From: Calycina herbarum
Lineage: Eukaryota; Ascomycota; Leotiomycetes; Helotiales; Pezizellaceae
Length of the DNA stretch: 64,000 bases
Direction: 5' to 3'
Assembly (NCBI GenBank): GCA_001414485.1
Contig: LLEY01000032.1
Location: 372,001-436,000, forward strand
This document shows positions 22,257 through 33,981 of this stretch, piece after piece. Positions within the stretch are counted from its first letter, which is position 1; each line of letters starts with the position of its first letter. A model generated the notes under the pieces. It did not search any database. It worked only from the letters and a program-made list of their open reading frames with translations, and was not told where the DNA came from. The position numbers and the translations under genes are program-made.

Positions 22257-24364
22257 TTTGAATTGTTTTGAAGAGATGCTTTGAGTTGAGGTTGCAGAGA
22301 GATGGAAAGAGTTTAAGCCTGTATATAGAGTCGAAATGAGATTATGCTGAGCTGAGGATGATCTGCTGTGGCTGTGCACAGCTGGCGGAGAATCGCATTT
22401 TGCAGGGTTAAAATAAGCGCCAAGATAATAGGAAACCAGCAATTGGGTTTTACTTCACCGCCTACTATCGACTGATGCCTATTTCTGATACTTATCTTTT
22501 CTTCCGCTGACTGAAATTTTCAGCTGTTTCATTGGTTTTATCACTTCGAGTTACTATAGAGAGTGACGTCAAGTCACATGACTATTGGCTCCTTCACTAG
22601 CCACGCACTAGCGTCGTTTCAGGATACAAGCCATATTTACTCTTATTAGATATTCCATCGTTCTCTTTCCTGGTGTAATCACTCCTAATTCCTCGAAACT
22701 CGCTTAAAGTCACGGGATGAAGAGGGATTAAAGTTGTGAGACTTCAAACTACCAAGTCAGGTACAATCTAATTCCAAGAACCCAACGCGTGTATCTGTAA
22801 CTCCGAATCTAACAAGAATTTCTATTCCTGTCCAGATTCAAATTTGTTCAGTCATATTTCTCTTCCTTTCTTTTGGAGATTGAAAGCAGCCCTAAAGGTC
22901 CCAATATGAGAGGCAATTTGGGGCTGGAAAACAGGCTTTTTGGTGTTCGTAAACATGGCATGGGAAGAATTCATACATGGGAATTCTCCTTCAGTAAGAA
23001 CAAGTGTGTCCTCCGATTATCTCGGAATTGCGTCTTTGCCATCAATATCCTCAATAAGACTGACCGTATTATCCCAACTTGGGAATGAAATATGGTTATG
23101 GAAGTCTTCCGGAATACGGAATGGAAAGCTGAAGGACATCCAATCCTAGGCGGAAGTATCTGGGTTGGTCCGCAGCGGAAGGATTTTCTTTTTGTTCCCG
23201 ATGTTGGAAATTTGGCTTCTATGACGTTCAAGGTGACATATATCTCAACCTGAAACTCCGTCCAGTCCCTTTTCAGCCACATATCAGTACCGTCCGCTAC
23301 AAACTTCAGTACCACCGCGATGTTTTTAGATGTTTTTTCCCCTTCAGTGTCTTCAAAGGGGTGAAGCATGATAGGAAGTGGTGGCTCCCTGTAGTTTCCA
23401 TCTGTGAATCGGTTTATGTCGCAAAGATTAAAAGAATAAAGCAAGAAGAGTAGAAGTTTACTGTAAATGTTCTGTGTTTGGTACACTAGATAAGGTTTGG
23501 CGCGTACAGAGGATTTGGGAAAAAAAGTTTTGAGAATTTATACTTTTAGTTATACCAAGCATACTAGAAACCATTACTCACACATACTCAATTCTGACAA
23601 ACAAATACCCTCGTGCTGGTGGGGTTTTGAGTCCATACCGTGTGACTTCTGCAAACCTCATCGAAATCCCCAAAAAGACAAAAAGACAAAAACATGACGA
23701 CCCTTTGGTTGAAAAGTGAAAATCCCGTGAGATGGTCATGTTCAACGTAAAAAAAACTTCGCTTAACACTAAACAATCCATTGGGTATCGAAAGTATTCT
23801 TCTTTATTTGTCGTTTGTTTATATATGTTTATCGTCATGAGGGGGTTTTCCAAATTGGCTCATGGACTATAACACATGTACAGTACTCCCACCCTAGTAC
23901 CTAAAATACCAATACCTTCGTCTCTGTATAGTCCTGCTAAGATACACTTGCCCAGATACTCTTCAAGGACACTTGAGGTATTGAATTTGAATGGAACTGG
24001 TTGGGTGACACATCGTGCTTTTCGACCACCCTTCTCCTAGGAATCTTTAGAATAATACGTATTGAGCATATATAAAACGGTGGCTCAGTACTTAATAAAC
24101 ATATTTGTCTCGCTTGAATTTGACGTGATGGCCAAAGGGGTAAAAAAAGAGGAGTGACATGAAAATATGAAAATCTCCCACCCAGATTGGTTTGCTAAGA
24201 GCGGTTTGAAGGTTGCTACTTATTTGTCGTGATATCGGGCCAACGAGTTGTTATCAGATCCGCCGTAACAACAGATGAGTGAATCTGTCAAACTTCACAC
24301 CTTGGTATTAAATAAAAGTTGACGCGCTCCATACCACATCACCAACGAAAGTACTCTCACATTC
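22257..24364. other. Intergenic, no gene recognised
   Basis: The first part is the promoter of the minus-strand regulator. A 171-codon minus-strand open frame (23486-22971) is the only long one. It matches no family I know, lacks a clear promoter or introns, and overlaps shorter frames on the other strand, so it is not called. Homopolymer A/T runs occur at 23520 and 23750. Confidence 0.5.
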
Positions 24365-24849
24365 ATGTTTCTGACTTGGGAAATGGAAAAGTCAACAGGA
24401 ATCGTACCCCAACCTCTGACTATCCAGCAAAAAAATGAAATATATAGCGGCGAAAATGCGGGTGCAAACGAAAAAGCCAAAGAAGGAAGCGTGGGAAATG
24501 CTTCTTCTGGACCTGACCCCACGAAGGACTCGCGGAGAGGCTGCCTCCCGTGTTACAAGTACGCCACAACTCCTCTACCACCCGAAATGATTTATTGACA
24601 TCCATCAGCATCCACGAACGATGTTCTCTTCGTGACACACCCACCATTCCCTGCCAGAGATGCAAGCAGAAAGCCCTCGAGTGTATCAATTTCCCTGGTC
24701 CGAACGGTCCGAGAGATCCAGATAAAAGATTCACCAGTTCTCGAAATCTGAAGTCCGCGAAGCGAGAAATAGAGGAGGTGTTGAAGAAACCCGATTTGCA
24801 TCCAAAAGGGCCAACACCGAGACCTGGAAAAGGGAAAGAAGAAGTATAG
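24365..24849 (+). CDS. Mini zinc-cluster (Zn2Cys6-like) protein, 144 aa
   Basis: Two exons, 24365-24558 and 24609-24849, join in frame to 144 aa. The splice brings together RRGCLPCYK and the downstream CSLRD...IPCQRCKQKALEC, giving six cysteines in zinc-cluster order but with seven instead of six residues between the second and third. A Ser/Glu/Lys-rich N-tail precedes it, and a basic Pro/Lys-rich tail (PKGPTPRPGKGKEEV) ends the protein. There is no regulatory middle domain as in ordinary Zn2Cys6 factors. It may be a small DNA-binding protein, a truncated relic or a competitor of a full-length factor. An internal ATG at 24383 is an alternative start. The intron is inferred only from the cysteine pattern. 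Confidence 0.55.
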
Positions 24850-25510
24850 GTCACAGCTAAGATTTTAGGTCAATGTGAAATGGAATGAGGAATGAGGGCC
24901 GAAGGAGGAGCTCTTGCTGCTCATAGAGTCGTTGTTAGGAATCACCATAAGAAATAATGTATGCAATGAATGTGACCTAGTATCATACAAACTCCCAATT
25001 GAAGCTTACTTGCAGAAAACTGATTGAATTAATGGAAGCCGCATGAAGCCGCGGTTGTTTACCTGCTCAAGGAGCAGCGTAGCATCGAAGACGCCTCCAA
25101 GCGTGTGCCATGTGTCAGTTAGACGAACATGCTGCATGCATGATATCCCTCCCCACGAGTTTAAACTTCGATATTTCCCCCTACTGCAGGATGAACCTTC
25201 CAAGAATCGATACACTACTCGGTGCTCAGATCTTCCGGAAGAACAAAAAGAAAGTACCATTTGATGTCTCTTTAATGCATCGTATTAGACATCTCTCATG
25301 ATGCTCATATTTTGTACAATGTAAGATTGACAATTGATACGGGATAGCTGAAGGCGGAGAATTGCAATTATTGAATATGCCATGGCGGGACGGGCAAAGG
25401 TCTCTTTTACTTTTTCCACTTGGGCTGGAGGCTGGTTTAAGTCAAGTTCGCCAAATTACTCCAGAAGATATCGAGTTCTTTCTGATTGGGAAAAGTAAGC
25501 TGACAATGAT

Positions 25511-25619
25511 CTACTGAGTACTCGTGGCAATGCTGCATGTGGCGGCATGGTAGCGGGGCAATAGGCTAGATAGGAAGGTGGCGGAAGAGTTGCCCGGGCC
25601 GTCCCTTGTCGAAGTACCT
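25511..25619 (+). promoter_or_regulatory. Three-motif promoter module A-B-C upstream of the epoxide hydrolase
   Basis: Motif A CTACTGAGTACTCGTGGC (25511-25528), motif B CCCGGGCC (25593-25600) and motif C CGAAGTACCT (25610-25619) occur in the same order and orientation as in the P450-2 promoter (36642-36762). A has one mismatch between the two sites; B and C are identical. C starts 382 bp before the ATG. This is a candidate binding array for a cluster regulator, by inference from the repetition alone. Confidence 0.5.
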
Positions 25620-25922
25620 TTGTACGGAGCTTCCCCTCGCAAGGGTGTATCAATATTAGTATTTTTAGATTCCACAAGTTACTGTTGAACTTGAATGAAA
25701 ACCCCCGCGGATGGCTGAGAAGAATGGGTCCATTTCAGTACCCTAGAATTGGTAAGGAACCCAGTCTCATCTAGTGTTAAGTACCGGTACCAGGTAAGAT
25801 ATGCAAATTGCCACGTTGTGGTGCAAATGTACGCAGGTGTACGGCGTAAGAGCCACGAGCTCGAACCCAAACCCCCGGTTTTGATTACTACCGGTGCGGG
25901 GCTGTAGCATGTCTTTTGTACC

Positions 25923-25933
25923 TATATATAATA
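25923..25933 (+). promoter_or_regulatory. TATA box of the epoxide hydrolase
   Basis: TATATATAATA, 59-69 bp before the ATG at 25992, in a position usual for fungal core promoters. Confidence 0.5.
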
Positions 25934-25991
25934 GGGCACCCATATAAATTGCTAACAAGTTGTCGCACCTCGATCGTGTTTATGCCAAGGG

Positions 25992-27462
25992 ATGTATTTC
26001 AGTACCCCCCTCCATATTCTGGTGGGACTCCTGGCCAGCCACAGAGCGATTGCTGCCAATCCCTCCATAGCGAAGTTTGAGGTCAACCTGAGCCCTTCAC
26101 GAATGCTCAGTCTGGTCAACCAAACCCAGCTGCCCGACCATGATCCCTACCCAGGAGTGGGAGAAACACTGGGGATTGATCTTGGTGTTTTAAAGTCACT
26201 CAAGCAAGAATGGACCGGCTCCTTTGACTGGAGAGCTGAGCAAGCTGCCCTGAACAAGTCAGTCTACCCGCCACGAGAAAGATTTCCAATAACTTTATGC
26301 GCTCCCTAGCTAACATAAAAAAGGTATCCACAATTTACCACCGTTATCGAAGGTATAACTGTGCATTTCCTCCACAAAAAATCACGCAACCCCAAGGCGA
26401 TCCCCCTCATTCTAAATCATGGATGGCCGGGATCTTTCATCGAGTTTCTGCCAATAATCGACCCTCTAACCGGTGGGTCCACCAACAAATCCAACTCGAG
26501 CGTGTCTTTTGACGTGGTGATTCCCTCGCTACCAGGCTTCGCATTTTCCAGTGCACCACCAGCCAACTGGACAATGGATGATACAGCCCGGATCTTCAAT
26601 ACCCTGATGACAGACGTCCTTGGATATAAAACATATGCTGCCCATGGAACAGACTGGGGCGCCTTCATAGCATACAGTATGTACGACAACTTCAACACGA
26701 CAAACCGCGCAGTTCATCTTGTAGGCGTACCTTTCCTTCCCTTTGGCCCAGCCGACATTGCTGCGCGGAACATCACCCTTACTCCAGAAGAGGAATTCAG
26801 GAATAATTATTTTCTACAATTCGCGGCTACTGGCAACGCCTATTATTCCTTACAGATAACCAAGGTAAGCCTTCGGCATGTTTTGGACGCTTCTCAATTA
26901 ACTTCTTGAACAGCCTAACACCATAGGGCTTGCTCTATATGACAACCCCGTTGGACAATTGGCTTGGATAGGGGAAAAATACATCGAGTGTAAGTTTGCG
27001 TTGCCGCCGATAACTCGATCATACCCTAACTAAAAATGTGAAGGGTCCGATCCACGGGCAGGGACACGACCATCTGTTCTAACGCATAACGCGATACTCC
27101 TCCAAGTATCACTATACTTCTTGTCAAAGTCATTTGTCTCTTCCGTTTTCACGTACGCTGAGAACGCCAATGCAATCAAATTAAGCTACACCAAAGCACG
27201 GACAGATGCACCTATGTTTTTTAGTTCTTTCAAGTACAATACAGTCTTCTGGATTGAAGATTTGGTCGCGTCGGTTGGAAATTTGGTCAAGTATAATTGT
27301 GAGTACTTTCTTTTATCGTTGCATTTCACTCCTTGAGGCTCACCCATCCTCCATTCTCGTACTAACAAGTTCTCAGATCACGATTTCGGGGGGCATTTCC
27401 CAGCATTGGATAATCCCTCTGCGCTAGTTGACGACTTGAGACAGATTGGGGCGTATTGGTAG
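25992..27462 (+). CDS. Microsomal-type epoxide hydrolase (alpha/beta-hydrolase)
   Basis: Opens epoxides to vicinal diols using a covalent Asp ester intermediate. Exons 25992-26257, 26324-26864, 26914-26989, 27044-27298 and 27377-27462 give 407 aa. An N-terminal hydrophobic signal or anchor (MYFSTPLHILVGLLASHRA) suggests ER or secretory targeting. The EHN domain (about residues 25-90) precedes the hydrolase core. Catalytic signatures are HGWPGSF (oxyanion hole, His about 121), GTDWG with the nucleophile Asp about 199, and the terminal HDFGGHFPALD with catalytic His about 386. All family residues are present, so activity is expected. It is the left edge of the cluster; a natural role is hydrolysis of an epoxide installed on the diterpene by one of the P450s, though detoxification of the product is also possible. 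Confidence 0.9.
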
Positions 27463-28104
27463 CACTTCTCATGCTGATGACAGTGGGGGCATCTACAGTC
27501 TCCACAGAACCACAGCAAATATTCCTTACAGCATATATCACTTGTATGTTATTGCTCGGAATGAATGGGGACTTGTCTATCAAAAGAGAACTAGGAATTC
27601 TCTATAATTGAACAATTTTTCTTCTCATCAATGATCTGTGGAATCCAAATTGAACAAAAATTGAAGAAAGATAATTTCTGAACACCCCTTGGCTACACGC
27701 CGGCTTAAAGTCGTGTAAGACTCTTGTCGAGCTTTTGATCGATTATCGCATTGGCAAAGTTAGTTAATTCACACTAGGTCCGTTATACTACTGGGGTATA
27801 AATCTGACTCGATGAAATTATACTTTGCCGGTGAAGTTACTATATCATATGCAGAATAATTGCTAACTCAGACTAGAATCTTTTGCATTTATGACAGTCT
27901 GTTTAGGTTGAGCTTGGAAAGGAGATGCTTCTTAGGGAAGATGGAACTCGATTAAATTGTTCGAACTTTATTAAATATAAAAAGGTAAGAATTTCGGATA
28001 TTACACACCGTGCCACAAATTAATAAGGGTATATCGAGCACCACAAAGTCTATGATGCTTACGTCAACTTTCCACACGGCACATTACTCCAGACAGGCAA
28101 CAGT
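27463..28104. other. Convergent intergenic region, no gene
   Basis: Lies between the 3' ends of the epoxide hydrolase (plus) and the MFS exporter (minus). AT-rich and without coding signal. Confidence 0.6.
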
Positions 28105-30006
28105 TCAAACACTTTGCACTGCGTTATCGGAATCCTTTCCCGTTTCTTCCTTTGCTTCTTTCTTTTTGAGCCTAGTCCATCTCGCACCCAGAAGCACCAG
28201 AAATCCGATGACGGGTGCAGCAGCAGCAATGTACTAAGGTAGTAGTCAGCCAAACGTTCATACTGACAGGGTAGAGAGAGACGCACGAAGACTTGTGTAA
28301 TTGATCGACTATAGGCTTGTAACACCATTGGCAGATATTCATCATCTACAACTGATTTGATGCCAGTTGCACCAGTTGACAGGACCTGTTCGACCACCGT
28401 TTCAGGTACCACCAGCCCGAGATTGGCAATTAGACGATTTTCAAAAACAGCTTGACCGATGGCGAGAAATACAGCACCGCTCATAGACACGCCGAATAGT
28501 AGGATGGTAGCCCCTAATGGAACGAGGTCCTGTGGAAGAGATGCTTGCATTCCAATATGGTTCTACTCCAAATATTAATGCGTTTCCCATTCGGCAAAGA
28601 GAGGTGGACTTACCAAACTAGAGCACAGAGAATACCCAACACCACCAAGAATTTGATAGCCGATCAAACGGCCATTCGATATTCCAGGATGTATTGTGGT
28701 CATGAGGCCTGGGCCTAGAGATACAAGAACGTACCCAAAGAGAATGAATGGATTCCAAAGTCCAACTTGCATTACAATTCCCGATCCAATTATCCCGGTA
28801 AGCGCATCTGCAATGACAGTGGGTAAGAATCTGATACCGCTTTGTTGTGGCGATATTCCAAGAACTGCCTGAAACCAGATAGGTAACCAGAAGACTATCG
28901 TCTGAAAAGGTCCACTCATGAAAATGGAGCTCACAAACAGAAGGATAGCATTCCTGTTGCTTTTGAAAATTCTAGGAGGAATCATGGCAGTGTCTTGAAG
29001 ACGTTGTTGCCACCAGCAGAAGACTCCCAGAGTGATGGGGAAGCCAACGAACAGACCAATTATGGTGGATGAATTCCAGGGGTATGAGCCTCCCCCAAGT
29101 TGCAAAGCAAGGAGCAGCATCGTAGTTGAGCCGGAGAATAGAACAAAGCCAACTCCATCTAAGCCCTTCAATTTCTCAATAAGAGGAGCCTTTTCAGTAC
29201 TGACAGTTTTGACGCGGAAAAGGAAAGAGAGAAGCACCACTGCAAATGCTCCACATGGAGGATTGATATAGAAGCACCATCTCCACGAAAGATGTTCGGT
29301 CAGTGCCCCAGAGATGACGGGACCCACAATACTGGCAAGCGCAAATGTCGAGCTTATTGTTCCCATATATATCGGACGCTTGTGCAATGGGACAATCGTT
29401 GTGAGAATAGCAAATCCTCCAGCAAAGACACCCGAGGCTCCAACGCCAGAAAGAGCCCTCCCCGCTATAAGGGCAGCAGACGTAGGTGCTGACGCGCATA
29501 CTAGGTTTCCGATCTCAAATATGGCGACAAACACGATGTAGACGAGCTTTTTGGGGAACAGGATATAGGTCTTGCCAGCGAGAGGTTGACAGGAGCATCT
29601 GGTAGGGAAGAGTCAGTTTTTTTTCATGATAAAAAAGGAGAATAACCTACAGTACAATCGAAAACGCGGCCCCGTACCATCCTACATCATCAAGTGAATG
29701 GAACTGTGTTGTAATCCTAGGAATTGCTGTCGCGAGCAAATTGAAGTCCTTGGTCTCGATTAGCGGTAAGTAATTCTTGGGGAGAATATGGTGGCTTACC
29801 AGTCCAACCAAAAAGGTACAAAGACATATTATGGTGTGGATCAAATAGAGCCGGATACCTGTAACTTCGTCGTCGGGATCAATGTCATTCGTAGGTACGC
29901 TCGGTTCGACGCCCGGTTCGACGCTCGATTCAACACTCGCAGTGGCTTTTTTCTCGGAGCTTGATTTGCTAGTATCATGTGCTTTCTGAGATGGAGGCGG
30001 CGACAT
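28105..30006 (-). CDS. MFS drug/toxin exporter (14-TM, DHA2/toxin-pump type)
   Basis: Predicted plasma-membrane efflux pump. Exons 30006-29800, 29748-29651, 29598-28614, 28562-28287 and 28233-28105 give 564 aa. A Ser/Pro/Glu-rich cytoplasmic tail (about 50 residues) precedes the first helix. Family signs are LATAIPRIT with DDVGWYG after helix 1, GRALSGVGASGVFAGG, the motif C-like GPVISGALTEHLSWRWCFYINPP, and a later FWLPIWFQAVLG block, as in fungal toxin pumps. The first intron (51 nt) has no in-frame stop, so the unspliced frame also reads through; removing it restores LVGLDFNLLATA, which fits the family better. It is divergent from P450-1 across 574 bp, suggesting shared control. The likely job is export of the cluster product. 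Confidence 0.9.
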
Positions 30007-30580
30007 ATTCTTGGTGTTGTTCTGTCATGTGTACGTGTGTTATCTTTGCCAGGCTTTTACTTTGCTCGTATACTGCACCTCACAGCCTGAACCGACATTA
30101 TACCAACATTTTCTAACTGCCGGTCAGCCACGGAGCTAAGCGCCTATAGGCAGGTGAATGGCAGTTGCCATCAGCAATTCACGAATATTTTGATTCGTGG
30201 AGTTCAAACGACGGGGATTTGCATTCTGCTTCCGAAAGTGGGTAAGCCGGGTAAATCATATGCAATATGCAAACATGCGTCTTCATCCTTATCCATGCAC
30301 ACCTTGCCAGCATCTTTATGCAACTACAAGAACCCTGTTTGTAGGCACATTGACCAAGGACCCTAAACCCTATCCTGGGAATATTTCGTGCGTCTCCATG
30401 AGAAGGAAGGTAGCAGTAAGCACAGCACTGTGACACGATGTGCACCCTGTGTTGAACTTGCTTTTTTCGGATAGCTATCTATCCCTAGAGGAGGCCAATT
30501 CAAAAGTGTCAAAAAATGTCCGAATCATATTATTCTCAATAAAATACCGTCCTTTCCAGGTCATTTCAATTCGGAGCAAA
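30007..30580. promoter_or_regulatory. Divergent promoter, MFS exporter / P450-1
   Basis: 574-bp shared intergenic region between two outward-facing cluster genes. It includes a 7-bp dyad CACGAAT...ATTCGTG (30180-30199, 6-nt spacer) and a CTGCCGGTCAGCC segment near 30117-30129 that could suit a zinc-cluster regulator. Function is inferred from position only. Confidence 0.45.
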
Positions 30581-32263
30581 ATGTCTTCAGCTTGGACAAC
30601 ACTTGGATGTGTTCTCGCCTCATATATTATCCTCGAGCTAGCTGTCACAAACAAAATTGCCCGTAAAAGTAGGCAGCATCCTCTTGTCAGTGGTGCCTTG
30701 AAACCAATCTTGATCCCACGCTTTATCCTCAACTGGATATTTGCTGGAAATGCAGCGAATCTTATCCAGGAAGGATATCAGCAGGTCAGCACCATATACC
30801 GTGCACCATAAACAATGAATTGAGTAGCTAAAAAGTACAAACTACAGTTCAAAACCAAGAGTTACCAGCTTGTTCGCCAAGACAACAGCATAGTAGTATT
30901 ACCACTCTCTTTGCTCGATGAACTCTCCTCTTTGCCAGAAAAGGTCGCAAGTCCAAGCACAGCCCTTGAACATGATCTGTTGGGAAATTATACCGGGATA
31001 AACCTTATTTTGGAAAATAGGTTGCATCATTCAATTGTACAACGCAAACTTACCCCGCGGTTGGAGATCATGACCCCGCATCTTGAAGATGAGCTTAATT
31101 CTGCTTTCGAGGACTTCTTCCCAAAATCCAACAAATCAGAATGGCAGGAGTTTCAACCCTATCAGATTTTTGGTAGACTTTCTGCTAGGCTTTCTGCAAG
31201 AGCACTCGTGGGCCCTGGTCTCTGTCGTGATCCCAAGTGGATTGATATTTCTTTCAATTACACGGAGAACTGTGAGTACCTACTTTCGAGGTCATTCAAG
31301 TCCCATTTACTAACCGACTTTGAAGTGTTCAGAACTCTTGTTACCCTACGTCTCTTTCCTTCATGGATCCGACCTATCCTTTGTCAGGCTCTCCCCTCGT
31401 ATCATAAGGGTCGCAGTTACCTCAAGGCAGCGAAAGCATTGCTTGGACCCAAGATCCAGGACTTAATTACTCGAAATGACAACGGGTCCTGGTCAGCGGG
31501 AGACAACGAAAAGGATTCAAATGTCCTTTCCTGGCTTGCTGAATCTGCGAAAGGCGTCGATCGCGATGCCGACACCCTTGCCCACGTTGAGGTTCTTCTA
31601 GCTCTAGCCTCGGTACATACCACCCTCTTGAGAATGGTAAATGTTCTTTATGATCTCACTGCCAACCCACAATATCTTGAAGAGCTCCAACTTGAAATCC
31701 AAAACGAGTGGGAAAGTAAAGAAGGGTGGAATAGTACGTCTTATTCCAGGTTGCATAAAATGGACAGCGTACTTCGCGAATCACAGAGAATGTCACCACC
31801 AACGACCTTGGGTCTGAAACGGCTGTTCAAGCAATCGTATACATTTTCCAATGGCCTACATGTCCGAGAGGGTTCTTATGTCTGTCTTCCGACTTTTGCG
31901 ATTGAGAATGACCCTCAACACACAAACAATCCCGAAACCTTCGACGGACTTAGGGCGTATTGGCAGAAGCAACAAGAGATTTCGGGGGGTCAACTGGATA
32001 CAAAGAATGCCGCAAAATACGACTTTTCATCTCCTGATCACACTGTTCTCAATTTTGGTTATGGAAAAACATCGTGCCCTGGCCGCTTCTTTGCTTCGTT
32101 GATTATCAAAATCTTCTTTGTCAAATTGCTTACTGAATACGAATTTAGCTTTCTCCCAAACACGGGAAGGCCAAAGAATCTCATGGTACATGAGTTCTTG
32201 TTCTGTTGGCCGTGGCAAAAGATGCTTGTCAGGAAGAAGCCTGTTGGAGACTGTCCCTTTTAA
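30581..32263 (+). CDS. Cytochrome P450 monooxygenase (P450-1)
   Basis: ER-anchored haem-thiolate oxygenase. Exons 30581-30784, 30848-31275 and 31333-32263 give 520 aa. An N-terminal anchor (TTLGCVLASYIILELAV) is followed by FKTKSYQLVRQDNSIVVLP-like sequence. The I-helix reads LALASVHTT with its Thr; K-helix ESQR supplies ExxR; PETFDGLR is the ERR-triad Arg region; FGYGKTSCPGR carries the haem cysteine at about 459. The style (HTT I-helix, CPGRFF) resembles the fungal ent-kaurene-oxidase-like and gibberellin P450 groups, as does P450-3 of this window. The second intron (57 nt) is open in frame, so it is less certain. It is followed 78 bp downstream by the convergent methyltransferase. A role in oxidising the diterpene scaffold is inferred from context. 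Confidence 0.9.
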
Positions 32264-32341
32264 GGAACTTGGTGTAATTATTTTGGAATAAGAGAATAGC
32301 TTGTGTGCCAATCTAATCATAAATAAACTCTTTTCTGAACT

Positions 32342-33401
32342 TCATGTTTTTCTGCCCACAACAGCAATGAACCCATCGATGGTGGAGACCCCATTCCGAT
32401 ACTCCTCCTGCAATCCCTGAAGATGCTCCTCGCGAAACTCATCCACAGCCAAACTCAAGCCTTGCGGAATGTCCATTAAAGCAAGTAAATGTAACTCGTT
32501 CATCTGCGGCAACAGCCAAGGTTTTGTTGGGATACGATCCTCCACGAGAACCTCGAGACCAACCGAAGTCATGATGGAACCAATGTCGAGAATCCAGCTA
32601 GGTAGCAACCATAATATAAACGAAGGGTACCAAGAACGAGGAATAGAAAAGGAAAATTCCATGGAATAAGAAAACTTACAGAGCATTGTAGTTTGGGAAT
32701 GGATTCAGTTGGAATACGTTAAAGGCATCATTTGCGGTAGAAGGACTCTCCGCATTAATTTTCGTGACCTTCATGTCGCTTTTGTCGTGCTCCACCCATT
32801 GAATGCTTCCACCGGGTTCTTATCAAAAATTAGCACCCATTACTTTGTAGCTTACCATCAGTTAAACTTCTAGGCATGACTTACTCATTATAGTCAAAGC
32901 ATTTTGAAGTACCTTCACTACCTGCGCGCTGGTCATGCTCAAGAATAATCGCAAATGAACAATGTCAAATTGTCCTATGAATTCCTCTGGAAATGGTTGA
33001 TATATATCCTGAATATGGAGTTTGACGTTGTGTGGTAGCCAAGCCGATGGCGGGAAAAACTTGTCGGAAATATCGAATCCATCAACGCGAAACTTCGTTT
33101 TGGGGCTTGTTGTTTCGGCAACGTCTATGGGCCAAATCCTAAAAGAAAATTAATACGAGTAGGTTTAAAATTGATCGGGGGTGGGATCGAATTACGCAGT
33201 TTGTGTGCCCAAATCTGCTATACGGCAAACACCTTCTGGCACGTCGATTTTTGGGTGGATAGTATAGGCGGTAAGATGCTTAAGGGCGTAGTGGAAGTAG
33301 TTGAGTCTAAAAGGCGTAAGTAAAAATTGAAGCGAGGTGGTAGATATTATATACTTTGCCCCAGAAATAAAATCACGACCTGCGCTGTATTCGGAAGTCA
33401 T
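32342..33401 (-). CDS. SAM-dependent methyltransferase (fungal UMTA/LaeA-like class)
   Basis: Class I Rossmann methyltransferase of the kind common in fungal secondary-metabolite clusters. Exons 33401-33196, 33138-32885, 32818-32680 and 32597-32342 give 284 aa. The N-terminus has the usual LNYFHYALKHL...HPKI segment before motif I. Motif I reads RIADLGTQTAIWPIDVA, where family members normally have DxGxGxG, so two glycines are replaced. Later blocks are GFDIS, NVKLHIQDIYQPFP, QFDIVHLRLF, and EPGG-like KPGGSIQWVEHD after splicing. Predicted acceptor is a hydroxyl or carboxyl of the cluster product; it could alternatively be a non-catalytic or regulatory relative. It is convergent with P450-1. 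Confidence 0.82.
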
Positions 33402-33981
33402 TATTCGTGGTGATAATGTGCTGATGTGTAGATTTCAATTTTATTTTTCTGCTCCCGCTGGATGGATTATATATATCTCGGTGTCGGAGTTAATTGAGCC
33501 GGTGTTCCATGTATGAGTACTACCACCAGCATGCAAATGAGAAACCTGACAATCCCCTGCGCAAACCCATGTGCATTGCGAGAGGGGGGGAGGAGCCTGT
33601 CCGCTCGTTGCCGATATCAATTTATTAAGGGTGGGTGCGAAAACACGTTTCTGTGACACCTGTATTTCTATCTCGTTACTTTTCGAATTTGATTGTTCAA
33701 AGACCTCTTAAATAACATATACACAACAAAAGATATTACGACGATTTGTTCTTTACATATTCATTTTTTGGAGTACCTCGATCTTAAACGCCACCAGTAG
33801 CTAATCATAGGCACAAGGTAGATAAATACAAGGTTTAGCTTTATACTTACACGACGATGGAAGTGAGTGCAAGCCAACTCCTTTGAAAACAGCTAGTTCA
33901 CATACGTCTCTTATACATAATTTGACCTTTTTCCGACGATTGACATCCAAGTCCACTTCAACACTAGATGTTGACGTAATT
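33402..33981. other. Intergenic, no gene
   Basis: Contains the upstream region of the methyltransferase and the 3' flank of the minus-strand membrane-protein gene. No coding signal or clear repeat was seen. Confidence 0.6.

Larger units (their letters stand above)
24850..25991. other. Promoter region of the epoxide hydrolase, no gene
   Basis: Short open frames only. The right 500 bp contain motifs shared with other cluster promoters (listed separately), a 10-bp palindrome GTACCGGTAC at 25781-25790, a second CTACCGGTG at about 25888-25896 and a TATA box. Confidence 0.6.

Noticed and set aside
22971..23486. 171-codon minus-strand open frame
   Set aside because: No family resemblance, no clear promoter or intron structure, and no sign of conserved protein sequence; it may be chance.
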